A stretch of DNA of 64,000 nucleotides from CAYUAG01 sp964554015 (GTDB lineage Bacteria; Zhuqueibacterota; QNDG01; CAYUAG01). Under the pieces are notes generated by a model. That model was not told the origin of the DNA. It was given only the letters and a program-made list of their open reading frames with translations, and ran no database searches. A program made the position numbers and the translations under genes. Where the stretch lies: contig CAZKMO010000003.1 of assembly GCA_964554015.1 (NCBI GenBank), forward strand, positions 1 to 64,000. The letters run 5' to 3'. Below, piece by piece: positions 1 to 7,891 of the stretch. The first letter of the stretch is position 1. Every line of letters begins with the position of its first letter.

Positions 1-1505
1 GATTTTAATTCATTTAATCTGTCTACGATATAACCAGTTTCTCCCATACCATCAGCTTTATTTTCAATCAGATCAACTACCATTTCCAGGGCCAGAGTTA
101 TGGAATCGATAATTTTTTTGGTAAGTTTTATTTCTCTGCTTCTTACTTGAGATAAAATACTTTCAATTGCTTTAAGAAGTTGGGCAGTTTCATCAAATCC
201 GAACATTTGGGCTGAGGCATGCAAAAGTTTACATGCCTGACGGGCTTCCAGAACAGCTCTTCTATTTTTAAAATCTTCCCGTAAGGACTGAATAGCTCTA
301 TCAAATCTTTGTAAATCTCCAGCTGCTTCTTCTTTAAATATTTTATAAAAAATTAATCCTGACTGCTTGATTTTTTTTGAACTTCTATCTTCCCTATCTT
401 CATCTATATCAGAATTGAGAATTGATTCTTTGATATTATACATATCTTCATTAAGAGCATCTGATGAAGATTTGGGGAAATCTTCTATAAGCTGGGATTC
501 AGATTGAGACTGTACAATTCTTTCCTCAATTTTTGTTTCTTTTTGTAATCCGCTTACAATCAACATTACTTTTAAAGTATTACGCAGATTCTTTTGTATA
601 GTAGCACCCCAGATTATTCTGGCATTGGGATCAAGTTTTTCCGTAACAATTTTGATAATTTGTCTTGCTTCTTGTAATTTTAAATTTGGTCCGCCGGTTA
701 TGTGAATTAACGCACTTTGGGCACCAGAAATATCCTGTTCCATCATAGGATGTATAATCGCCCTTTGGATTGCCTCATGTATTTTATTTTCTGAATCACT
801 TTCTCCAAAGCCGATAAAAGCATTGGGGCCATCTTTCATTACAATGCTGATATCAGCAAAATCGAGATTTACCAATCCTCTTTTTAATACCATATTGGAT
901 AAACCTTCCAGGGCATTAATTAAAATATCATCAGAAGCATTAAATGCTTTTTGTAAAGAAAGATCCGGGTAAAGATCAATTAGTTTATTATTCTCGAGTA
1001 CGATGAGGGTATCCACATATTTCTTGAGTTTTTCCAGCCCAATTTTAGCATTTTCCCATCTGATTATACCTTCTTCAGAAAATGGCATAGTAACAACTGC
1101 AACCGTTAAAATACCTTCTTCTTTTGCTAATTTACCGATAATAGGAGTTGCCCCTGTTCCTGTCCCACCTCCGAGTCCACAGGTTAAAAATAATAAATCG
1201 GTTTCCTGGAGCATATCAATTATATCTTGCTGTGATTCCCGAATAGCTCTTTCACCCAGTTCAGGATCTCCACCAGAACCTAAACCAGCAGTTATGTTTT
1301 TTCCGATCAATATTTTTTTATCCGAACTCACATCTATTAAATGTTGAGCATCTGTATTAATAGCGATGGTTTCCAAACCTTTCAGCTTATTTTTCATAAG
1401 ATGATTAATGGTATTATTACCTGCTCCGCCTATTCCCAACACTCGTATTTGGGTATTATAGGGATTAATTGAGGTTGAATCAGTTTGAAATTGTTGTGTA
1501 ACCAT
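1..1505 (-). CDS. Archaeal-type FtsZ-like GTPase fused to a CheA-P1-like HPt domain (3' end cut by window)
   Basis: The visible 501 residues start at an ATG 12 bp after the preceding receiver gene; the stop lies beyond the left edge. Residues about 18-320 are a complete FtsZ/tubulin GTPase: GLGGGTGTG (110-118) is the tubulin signature and NLDFAD (213-218) the catalytic T7 loop, so it should bind and hydrolyse GTP and polymerise. Signatures such as AGNNTIN (28-34), GESDSEN (234-240) and IIWGA (297-301) look like archaeal FtsZ rather than ordinary bacterial FtsZ. No conserved FtsZ C-terminal peptide follows in the visible part. After an acidic linker (about 322-383), residues 384-501 align along their length with the CheA P1 HPt domain (ACKLLHASAQMFGF, 424-437). 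The canonical phosphoacceptor histidine position is Lys426; a histidine sits three residues later (His429). FtsZ fold is certain, the HPt assignment strong, phosphorylation unproven. Confidence 0.9.
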   Translation of the reverse strand, partial: MVTQQFQTDSTSINPYNTQIRVLGIGGAGNNTINHLMKNKLKGLETIAINTDAQHLIDVSSDKKILIGKNITAGLGSGGDPELGERAIRESQQDIIDMLQETDLLFLTCGLGGGTGTGATPIIGKLAKEEGILTVAVVTMPFSEEGIIRWENAKIGLEKLKKYVDTLIVLENNKLIDLYPDLSLQKAFNASDDILINALEGLSNMVLKRGLVNLDFADISIVMKDGPNAFIGFGESDSENKIHEAIQRAIIHPMMEQDISGAQSALIHITGGPNLKLQEARQIIKIVTEKLDPNARIIWGATIQKNLRNTLKVMLIVSGLQKETKIEERIVQSQSESQLIEDFPKSSSDALNEDMYNIKESILNSDIDEDREDRSSKKIKQSGLIFYKIFKEEAAGDLQRFDRAIQSLREDFKNRRAVLEARQACKLLHASAQMFGFDETAQLLKAIESILSQVRSREIKLTKKIIDSITLALEMVVDLIENKADGMGETGYIVDRLNELK

Positions 1506-1517
1506 ATTTTATACTCA

Positions 1518-1916
1518 TTATTTTGATTTATTCTTTTCTTTTAAAAAGGCATACACCAGCTTTCTAAGATCATTCATATCAAATGGTTTTTCTATATATC
1601 CTGCTTTTCCCCAGCGATTTAAAGCATCAATAACTTCTATCGAACCATGGGCAGTCATTACAATTACTAAGGTGTCAGGATATTTCTTTTTTACTTTATT
1701 TAAAAGTTCCCAACCGTTTATTTCCGGCATCCTCAGATCAGTTATTAACAGATCAATATTCTCTTGAGAAAGTATATCCAGTGCACTTTTTCCAGAATTT
1801 GCACACAGTACTTTTATTTTATCATTATCTCTTGATAATCTCCGGGATATACTCCAAGTAAGATCTTCTTCATCATCAACAATTAATATTTTTTTATATT
1901 CGTTTTTGTTTTGCAT
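1518..1916 (-). CDS. Single-domain response regulator (CheY-like receiver)
   Basis: A 132-residue receiver without an output domain. The acidic pair (LIVDDEED), the phosphoacceptor Asp60 (LLITDLRMPEI), the Thr/Ser switch (VMTAHG) and Lys110 (YIEKPF) are all present, so it should be phosphorylatable. An in-frame TTG lies four codons upstream (1928), but AGAGGA sits at normal spacing before the ATG at 1916, which I take as the start. It is the first gene of a two-gene unit with the FtsZ-HPt fusion (12 bp apart). I infer that it is the natural partner of that HPt-like domain. A sigma-54-like promoter lies about 40 nt upstream. Confidence 0.88.
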   Translation of the reverse strand: MQNKNEYKKILIVDDEEDLTWSISRRLSRDNDKIKVLCANSGKSALDILSQENIDLLITDLRMPEINGWELLNKVKKKYPDTLVIVMTAHGSIEVIDALNRWGKAGYIEKPFDMNDLRKLVYAFLKEKNKSK

Positions 1917-1957
1917 TTTTCCTCTCAACAGGTAATTTTATTTTCGTTATTATTTTC

Positions 1958-1973
1958 GGCAAATATTGTACCA
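1958..1973 (-). promoter_or_regulatory. Candidate sigma-54 (-24/-12) promoter for receiver-FtsZ unit
   Basis: On the minus strand the site reads TGGTAC-N5-TTGCC, with GG and GC exactly 10 nt apart, against the consensus TGGCAC-N5-TTGCA. The expected transcription start is about 12 nt downstream, leaving roughly a 30-nt leader before the ATG at 1916. The match is imperfect at two positions, so it is weaker than the sites at 18277 and 19973. An inverted repeat (AATAGTA/TACTATT) lies just upstream between about 1976 and 2013 and could be an activator site. Confidence 0.5.
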
Positions 1974-2122
1974 AGAATAGTAATCCAGTATACCTGTAAA
2001 TACTATTTCTATAATTTACTGTAATTTATAAAGATAGATTGTTATATTAAAAATTTCTGATGTAAAAAATCGTATTTATATAACATTTTTTGGATTATTT
2101 CTGACCAATATATTTTATTCGA

Positions 2123-3490
2123 TTATTTTAAATCATTCTCTGAAATCTTATAGCTTTTAAGTTTTTCTCGTAAAGTTGAACGAGATATATTTAGAATTCT
2201 GGATGCCTTTGATTTATTACCATTTGTAGTTTTTAAGATATGAAGGATATGCTGTTTTTCCATTTCCTGTAATGATACTTTACCAAAAGATTTGTTTGCT
2301 ATGGGAAATTTTTCTTCTTGAAGTTCCATGGGTAAAAAATCCGGAGTTAAGGAATCATCATTACAAAGGATAATACTTCTTTCAATAACATTTTTTAATT
2401 CTCTCACATTACCGGGCCAGGAATAGTTTAAGAGAATATTTTCAGTTTTTTTATCTATTTTTTGGATGTTTTTATTAAACTCTTTGTTGTACAATTGAAT
2501 ATAAAACTTTGCCAATAGTAATATATCTTCTTTTCTCTCCCGTAAAGGAGGCATATTAATTTCCATTACTTTTAATCGGTAATAAAGATCATCTCTAAAT
2601 TTCTGTTGATTTACCAGATCACGCAGATCAGTATTGGAGGCAGCGATTACCCGAACATCGATATTAATATCTGTAGTTCCCCCAATTCTTCGAAAAATTT
2701 GGGATTCAATAACCCGAAGAATTTTCGGTTGCAAAGAAAGTTTCATACTGGAAATTTCATCCAAAAATATAGTTCCGCCATGAGCAAGTTCAAAAAGACC
2801 CTTTTTAGTATTGCGAGCATCAGTAAAAGCACCCTTTTCATGACCAAATAATTCACTTTCTAGTAAATTCTCTGGAATTGCACTGCAATTTAATTTAATA
2901 AAGGGCTGGTTTGCTCTGTCACTAAGATAATGAATAGCATTTGCAACTAATTCTTTACCAGTACCGCTTTCTCCCAGGATTAAAATAGATGTTTTGGGTG
3001 TTTTGGCAACAATATTGGTTAAATTTCTGACATTCTCGATGGATTCACTTTCACCATAAATTGCATTTTCGGGAAAATGCTCCTTATGTTCTTTTCTCAA
3101 CCTATCAACTTCCCTCTTCAATTGATGGGTTTCTAAAATTTTCTTGACATTTAATTTCAATTCATCAAGTTCAAAAGGTTTAACCAAATAATCGTGTGCA
3201 CCTTTTTTCATGGCGTCAATAGCCGGTTTGGCATCTGTCATGGCTGTCATCATTAACACTAAAATATCCGGATCCAATTCTTTTATTTTTTCTAATAAAT
3301 CTATACCATTAATATCGGGAAGTTTAATATCTAATATGACCAGATCAATTATTTTGTTTTTAAGAATCGATAATCCCTTTTTTCCCTTGGTAGTAGAATT
3401 AACAATATATCCTTCTTTTTCCAAAGTTTTGGTTAAAGTAAATATCATGTCTTCATTATCTTCAATAATCAATATACTTGCTTTACTCAT
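2123..3490 (-). CDS. NtrC-family sigma-54-dependent response regulator
   Basis: At 455 residues it has the full NtrC layout: receiver (1-120, phospho-Asp54 in VILDIKLPDI, Lys in LVKPF), AAA+ ATPase (about 145-380, Walker A GESGTGKE) and a Fis-type helix-turn-helix at the C-terminus. The sigma-54 contact loop reads GAFTDA rather than GAFTGA, a variant found in other family members. AAGGAG precedes the ATG. The start overlaps the stop of the upstream PAS kinase by 8 bp, so the two are probably a cognate pair and translationally coupled. It is the last gene of the gcvPB-cyclase-kinase-kinase operon. Its targets are unknown; the sigma-54-like sites in this window are candidates. Confidence 0.93.
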   Translation of the reverse strand: MSKASILIIEDNEDMIFTLTKTLEKEGYIVNSTTKGKKGLSILKNKIIDLVILDIKLPDINGIDLLEKIKELDPDILVLMMTAMTDAKPAIDAMKKGAHDYLVKPFELDELKLNVKKILETHQLKREVDRLRKEHKEHFPENAIYGESESIENVRNLTNIVAKTPKTSILILGESGTGKELVANAIHYLSDRANQPFIKLNCSAIPENLLESELFGHEKGAFTDARNTKKGLFELAHGGTIFLDEISSMKLSLQPKILRVIESQIFRRIGGTTDINIDVRVIAASNTDLRDLVNQQKFRDDLYYRLKVMEINMPPLRERKEDILLLAKFYIQLYNKEFNKNIQKIDKKTENILLNYSWPGNVRELKNVIERSIILCNDDSLTPDFLPMELQEEKFPIANKSFGKVSLQEMEKQHILHILKTTNGNKSKASRILNISRSTLREKLKSYKISENDLK

Positions 3491-5390
3491 TTAATTCTCC
3501 TTCAGGTAAAATTATAGTAAATGTCGTACCCTTATTCAGTTCACTCTGCACATCTATATCACCATGATGATCTTCAATAATTCTATAGACAATTGAAAGC
3601 CCCATGCCTAATCCATCAGATTTGGTGGTGAAAAACGGATCAAAGATTGATTCTAATTTGTCGGAATGAATTCCTTTTCCGGTATCGGTAATATTAATCT
3701 GAACAAATGAATCTTGTTTTATCCATTTATCTGCTTTTTTTATTAATTTGGGGATGGAAAATTTAATTGGTTTTGCAGATACCGTTATGGATCCATTTTT
3801 ATTGATGGCATCAATGGCATTAAGCATTAAATTTAAAAATACTTGCTGTATTTGTTGGGGATCAATAATCACGATAGGGAGATCATCATCAATATCTTCT
3901 ATATAATTAATATTATTGGTTTTAAATTTTTTGATTATAAGATTTATTACTTCATGAATCACTTTTTTGATATCATATGACTTTCTATCTGGGGGTTTGG
4001 GTCGTGCGAAAGCAACGATCGCCTTTAATAATTCATCTAATCTGTTTACTTGGTTTATAATTCGGGTTAAATATTCTAATCTTGAATCATCCGGTTCAAA
4101 TTCATCTTTACAGGTCTGGCTTAAACTTTTTATTCCAGCCAAAGGATTTTTTATTTCATGAGCTATGCCGGAAGCCAATATTCCCAGGGAAGCCAGTCTT
4201 TCCATTCTCTTTACTTCATTATGCATCTGTTTTAATTCCGATATATCCCGGAAAGAAATAATGGTTCCAACTTTATTATTTAGATTATCGATTCTATCGG
4301 TAGTCGTAAATCCTATGGAAATTTTTTCTCCGGATTTAACAGTTAATTGAGTTTCACGGCTATACGGTAAAGCTCCTGGCTTGGTAGAACTCATGAGAAG
4401 TATATCTACTTCCTTGGGGATAAGTACGGATTTTATTTTTTCTCCCAATACTTCCTCAGATTTCCATCCCAATATTCTCTCACCACCGGTATTAAGTGAC
4501 GTTATAAAACCATTTAAATCAACGGTGAGCAGACCAGCGTCCATACTCTGAATGATACTTTCGTTAAAATTTTTTAATTCTAAAATTTCATTTTCCATCA
4601 TTTTTTGTTCTGTAACATCCCGGGCTATTCCCATGGAGCCCACAATTGAACCATGTTCAAAAATGGGAGTGATATTAAAGGATAGAATATAACAATCAGA
4701 AATATTACTCATGATTTGAGCCTGAAATATTCTGGCTCTTCCTTGATGCACCAGCTGATAATTTTTTATGGCTCGTTTACGGTCTTGTTCTAGAATTAAT
4801 TCTGAAAAATCTCTTTGCAGCCATTCTTTCTTTTTAAAACCGGTTAAGGGTTTGAACCGATTATTTAAATATACAAATTTTCCATTCTGATCAAGAGTGA
4901 AAATAAAATCATTTGCATTTTCAAGTAAGTCTCTATATCTGTATTCAGATCGCTTTATCTCCTGGCTTAATTCTTTATTTTTTCTTACCGATTCATCTGC
5001 AACCATAATATTTTCTAAACACTCACGAAACCGCTTAGTATCAGAAAAATAGCTAAACCAGCCGCTAATTCCTAAGGTATAAAATTCCTTACTGTATTTA
5101 AAACGAACTTCTCTATCTGAGATAATAATAAAAGGAATATTATGATACTCGGCTAATGATTTACTTTGTCTAAACTGTTTAAAGACTGCACAGCCATCCA
5201 TATCCTCGGTTACGTAATCAGAAATAATTAGAGCAGGGCGAATTTGAGGAATTAGTTCAATAGCCTTTGATCCTGAAGATATGGTTATGATCTCAGAATT
5301 TGTCTTTTCTAATATTTCTTTTAATTGATTGGATATTGCCTTCTTTGATTCAATAACCAATAGTTTTTTTTGTTTGAAAAAATCATCCAT
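3483..5390 (-). CDS. PAS-PAS sensor histidine kinase with atypical N-terminal receiver
   Basis: A soluble kinase of about 635 residues: an N-terminal receiver-like domain, two PAS domains with short coiled linkers, a HisKA dimerisation domain (GIAHEIKNPL) and a complete HATPase (N box LMLNAIDAI, G1 DTGKGI, G2 GLGMGL). The receiver keeps the central Asp (ISDYVTEDMDG) but lacks the usual acidic pair (VIES instead of VDDE) and the Lys-Pro motif, so it may be a pseudo-receiver. Two starts are possible: a GTG at 5441 overlapping the upstream gene with no ribosome site, or the ATG at 5390 behind a weak GAG; I prefer the ATG. No transmembrane segment is seen. It probably phosphorylates the NtrC-type regulator it overlaps. 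Confidence 0.88.
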   Translation of the reverse strand: MDDFFKQKKLLVIESKKAISNQLKEILEKTNSEIITISSGSKAIELIPQIRPALIISDYVTEDMDGCAVFKQFRQSKSLAEYHNIPFIIISDREVRFKYSKEFYTLGISGWFSYFSDTKRFRECLENIMVADESVRKNKELSQEIKRSEYRYRDLLENANDFIFTLDQNGKFVYLNNRFKPLTGFKKKEWLQRDFSELILEQDRKRAIKNYQLVHQGRARIFQAQIMSNISDCYILSFNITPIFEHGSIVGSMGIARDVTEQKMMENEILELKNFNESIIQSMDAGLLTVDLNGFITSLNTGGERILGWKSEEVLGEKIKSVLIPKEVDILLMSSTKPGALPYSRETQLTVKSGEKISIGFTTTDRIDNLNNKVGTIISFRDISELKQMHNEVKRMERLASLGILASGIAHEIKNPLAGIKSLSQTCKDEFEPDDSRLEYLTRIINQVNRLDELLKAIVAFARPKPPDRKSYDIKKVIHEVINLIIKKFKTNNINYIEDIDDDLPIVIIDPQQIQQVFLNLMLNAIDAINKNGSITVSAKPIKFSIPKLIKKADKWIKQDSFVQINITDTGKGIHSDKLESIFDPFFTTKSDGLGMGLSIVYRIIEDHHGDIDVQSELNKGTTFTIILPEGELNE

Positions 5391-5430
5391 ACTATTCTCG
5401 TTTATTATTTCTTTCAACTCATATATAGTA

Positions 5431-6894
5431 TTAGTTAGCACACTGCAAAGTAAAATAAAATATTGATCCTCTCCCTAAAGTACTGTTAACTTTAAGTTCG
5501 GAATTATGTTGATCAATAATTTCCTTGGTTAAAGCCAAACCTAATCCAGAACCAAATTCACTGTCTTCATCAGTATGATTAACCCGGTAAAATTTTCTGA
5601 ATATTTTATCCAAAGAATCTTCCGGTATTCCATATCCATTATCAATAACACTAATAGTTATAACTTTATCTTTTTGTTCCAGCTTAATAGTGATTTCAGA
5701 ACCGGAAGGGCTGTATTTAATGGCATTGGATATTAAATTCTGTATTACTTGTTCAATAAGTTGTTGATCACCATAAGCCAAACAAATATGGGGTAAACAA
5801 GTTTTCTCAATTTGTATGTTCTTGCTCTGGGCAGTTGACATATATGAAGTAATAATCTTATCAACCAATTGTTCAATATTAAAGGGATGGATTTGGATTT
5901 GAATTTTACCTTCTTCCAGTTTGGAAAGATCGAGAAATTTATTTACCAATTTAACCAATCGTGATGTTTCATTTAAAATGATTGTAGAATATTCTTTGAC
6001 CTTAACATTCCTGACATTTAAATCACGAAGCAGATCACTAAATCCATAAATAGAGGTTAAAGGTGATTTTAGTTCATGGGCAACCATAGTCACCAGTTCA
6101 GATTTCATTTTATTGGCTATATATTCATTAGTAATATCTCTTATCACAGTGACGATTCCTACAAATTCATTATTATCACTATAGATTCTGGAACCTGATG
6201 CCTGAAAATATTTTTTTGTGGCTATATTTTTAATCCGCAAATCAAATATAATATCTTCAGTTTGTTTTCCATCCCGCAATTTTTTAAAAAGATTTAAAAT
6301 TTGTTTAATTTTGATAATTTTTTTTAAATTTTGATTAAATACTTCCTTTTCCGTAAAACCAAATAATGTTTCAGCAGCTGGATTCACCATTAAAATCCTA
6401 TATTGAGTATCTGTTACAATAACGCCATCTACAATATTGCGTAAAATTCCTTCAATTTTATTCTTGGCATTAATAATTCCAGATAGGTCTATTTTTTTTA
6501 TTCTCTCCATTTCATGAGCCATATAGATAAACATTTTCTGAATTCTGTCCATATATTTATTTTTAGTAGCAGGAAAATTATTATTAAATTTACCCCTGGC
6601 AATATCAGTTGTATTATAAATTAATATTCCTAAGGATTTACTTAACAGCAGTAAACAAAAATAAGTTATAATGAAAGATAAAAAAATAAGGATAGGAAAA
6701 AATGTAATATAGTTTTTTAAGCCGCAATCATTTATAAAAGAAAAAACTGTATCTGACTGGGTTTCAATAGGTATTATTTTTACATCTATTAAAAAAATGA
6801 ATAATAGTATTAACAATAGTAAAAACACCAGGTTTATAAACCAGATTCCAATAAAGGTTAATTTGTTGTATTTTATTTTTTTAAAAAAATGCAC
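5431..6894 (-). CDS. Membrane-bound PAS sensor histidine kinase
   Basis: 487 residues from a GTG preceded by AGGA at 6-nt spacing. Two hydrophobic helices (about 13-37 and 58-85) flank a short external loop; then a HAMP-like stretch, one PAS domain (about 145-260), HisKA with the H-box VAHELKSPL, and a complete HATPase (N box LISNAIKYSP, G1 DNGYGI, G2 GSGLGL). The small periplasmic loop suggests sensing in the membrane or through the cytoplasmic PAS domain. It lies 19 bp after the diguanylate cyclase and just before the second kinase of the operon, so two kinases may converge on one NtrC regulator. Confidence 0.92.
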   Translation of the reverse strand: MHFFKKIKYNKLTFIGIWFINLVFLLLLILLFIFLIDVKIIPIETQSDTVFSFINDCGLKNYITFFPILIFLSFIITYFCLLLLSKSLGILIYNTTDIARGKFNNNFPATKNKYMDRIQKMFIYMAHEMERIKKIDLSGIINAKNKIEGILRNIVDGVIVTDTQYRILMVNPAAETLFGFTEKEVFNQNLKKIIKIKQILNLFKKLRDGKQTEDIIFDLRIKNIATKKYFQASGSRIYSDNNEFVGIVTVIRDITNEYIANKMKSELVTMVAHELKSPLTSIYGFSDLLRDLNVRNVKVKEYSTIILNETSRLVKLVNKFLDLSKLEEGKIQIQIHPFNIEQLVDKIITSYMSTAQSKNIQIEKTCLPHICLAYGDQQLIEQVIQNLISNAIKYSPSGSEITIKLEQKDKVITISVIDNGYGIPEDSLDKIFRKFYRVNHTDEDSEFGSGLGLALTKEIIDQHNSELKVNSTLGRGSIFYFTLQCAN

Positions 6895-6913
6895 TGCACA
6901 TCCTAATCTTACA

Positions 6914-7879
6914 TTAAAGAGTTTCGGATCGGTTTCTTCCCTTATTTTTTGCTTTGTAAAGTGCCTTATCTGCTAATTGAATTATCTGTTCTTCGTCCTC
7001 CACATCATCAGGAAAAGTGGCTATGCCTATACTAATGGTTATTTTTTCCCCCGGTAATCTGTTTCTTAAATGAAAATCATATTCTTCGACTAAAATGCGC
7101 AATTTTTCGGCTACTATACTAGAGGCCTTTTTATTAGTCCCGGGTAGGATTATGGCAAATTCTTCTCCTCCATAACGGGCAATGGTATCTACTTCTCTGA
7201 GATTTACAGTTAATAATTCAGCAAATTGTTTAAGAACCCTGTCACCATTAGGGTGACCAAAAGTATCATTATAACGTTTAAAATGATCTATATCTATCAT
7301 TAAAAGCGAAACCGGCAGTTTAAATCTCTTAGATCGTATGATCTCATAATGAATTTGATTTTTAAAAGCTCGGTAATTAAATAATTCTGTCAGTCCATCT
7401 GTAACTGCCAATTTTTTTAACTTTTCCTTAACAATTTCTAACTCATTATATTTTTGCTCTAGGGTTTTATGAAGATGTTTAATACGTATCAAGGATTTAA
7501 CCCTGGTTATTAATTCTACCCGGTTATAAGGTTTAGTAATGAAATCATCCGCTCCTGCACTGGTTCCCTTGATTCTTTCATCGTCTCCCCGTAAAGCCGT
7601 AACCAGAATTATGGGGATAAAACTGGTATTTTTAGATGATTTTAATTTTTTACAAATGGTAAATCCATCAGTATCCGGAAGAACTATATCTAAAATTATT
7701 ATACTGGGAGAAAATTGATTCACTTTCTTTATTGCCTCAACTCCGGTTGAAGCCATTTCTATATCATATCCTTCGGAAGAAAGATAGGTTTTTAATAATA
7801 AACGATTATTGGTCTCATCATCAACAACAAGAATAATATCTTTTTTATCTGATGAATTTTTATTTTTACTATCATTCAT
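6914..7879 (-). CDS. Response regulator with GGDEF diguanylate cyclase output (PleD-like)
   Basis: 321 residues: receiver (about 13-130; phospho-Asp in IIILDIVLPDTDG, Lys in ITKPY), a coiled-coil linker, then a GGDEF domain with the intact active-site motif GGEEF. An RxxD motif (REVD) stands five residues before it, the classical inhibitory I-site, so it should make cyclic di-GMP from two GTP and be product-inhibited. Phosphorylation of the receiver would control activity. It starts 12 bp after gcvPB with no clear ribosome site and is followed at 19 bp by a kinase, so it is expressed as part of that operon. c-di-GMP receptors are not visible in the window. Confidence 0.94.
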   Translation of the reverse strand: MNDSKNKNSSDKKDIILVVDDETNNRLLLKTYLSSEGYDIEMASTGVEAIKKVNQFSPSIIILDIVLPDTDGFTICKKLKSSKNTSFIPIILVTALRGDDERIKGTSAGADDFITKPYNRVELITRVKSLIRIKHLHKTLEQKYNELEIVKEKLKKLAVTDGLTELFNYRAFKNQIHYEIIRSKRFKLPVSLLMIDIDHFKRYNDTFGHPNGDRVLKQFAELLTVNLREVDTIARYGGEEFAIILPGTNKKASSIVAEKLRILVEEYDFHLRNRLPGEKITISIGIATFPDDVEDEEQIIQLADKALYKAKNKGRNRSETL

Positions 7880-7891
7880 GAAATTATGGTA

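Noticed and set aside
2040..2085. Terminator hairpin after the NtrC gene (TGTTATAT/ATATAACA)
   Set aside because: The stem is AT-only and the T-run lies on the plus strand, opposite to transcription; likely chance in AT-rich sequence.
2123..3490. GAFTDA loop as proof of loss of sigma-54 activation
   Set aside because: This variant is found in other NtrC-family activators, so it does not by itself show loss of function.
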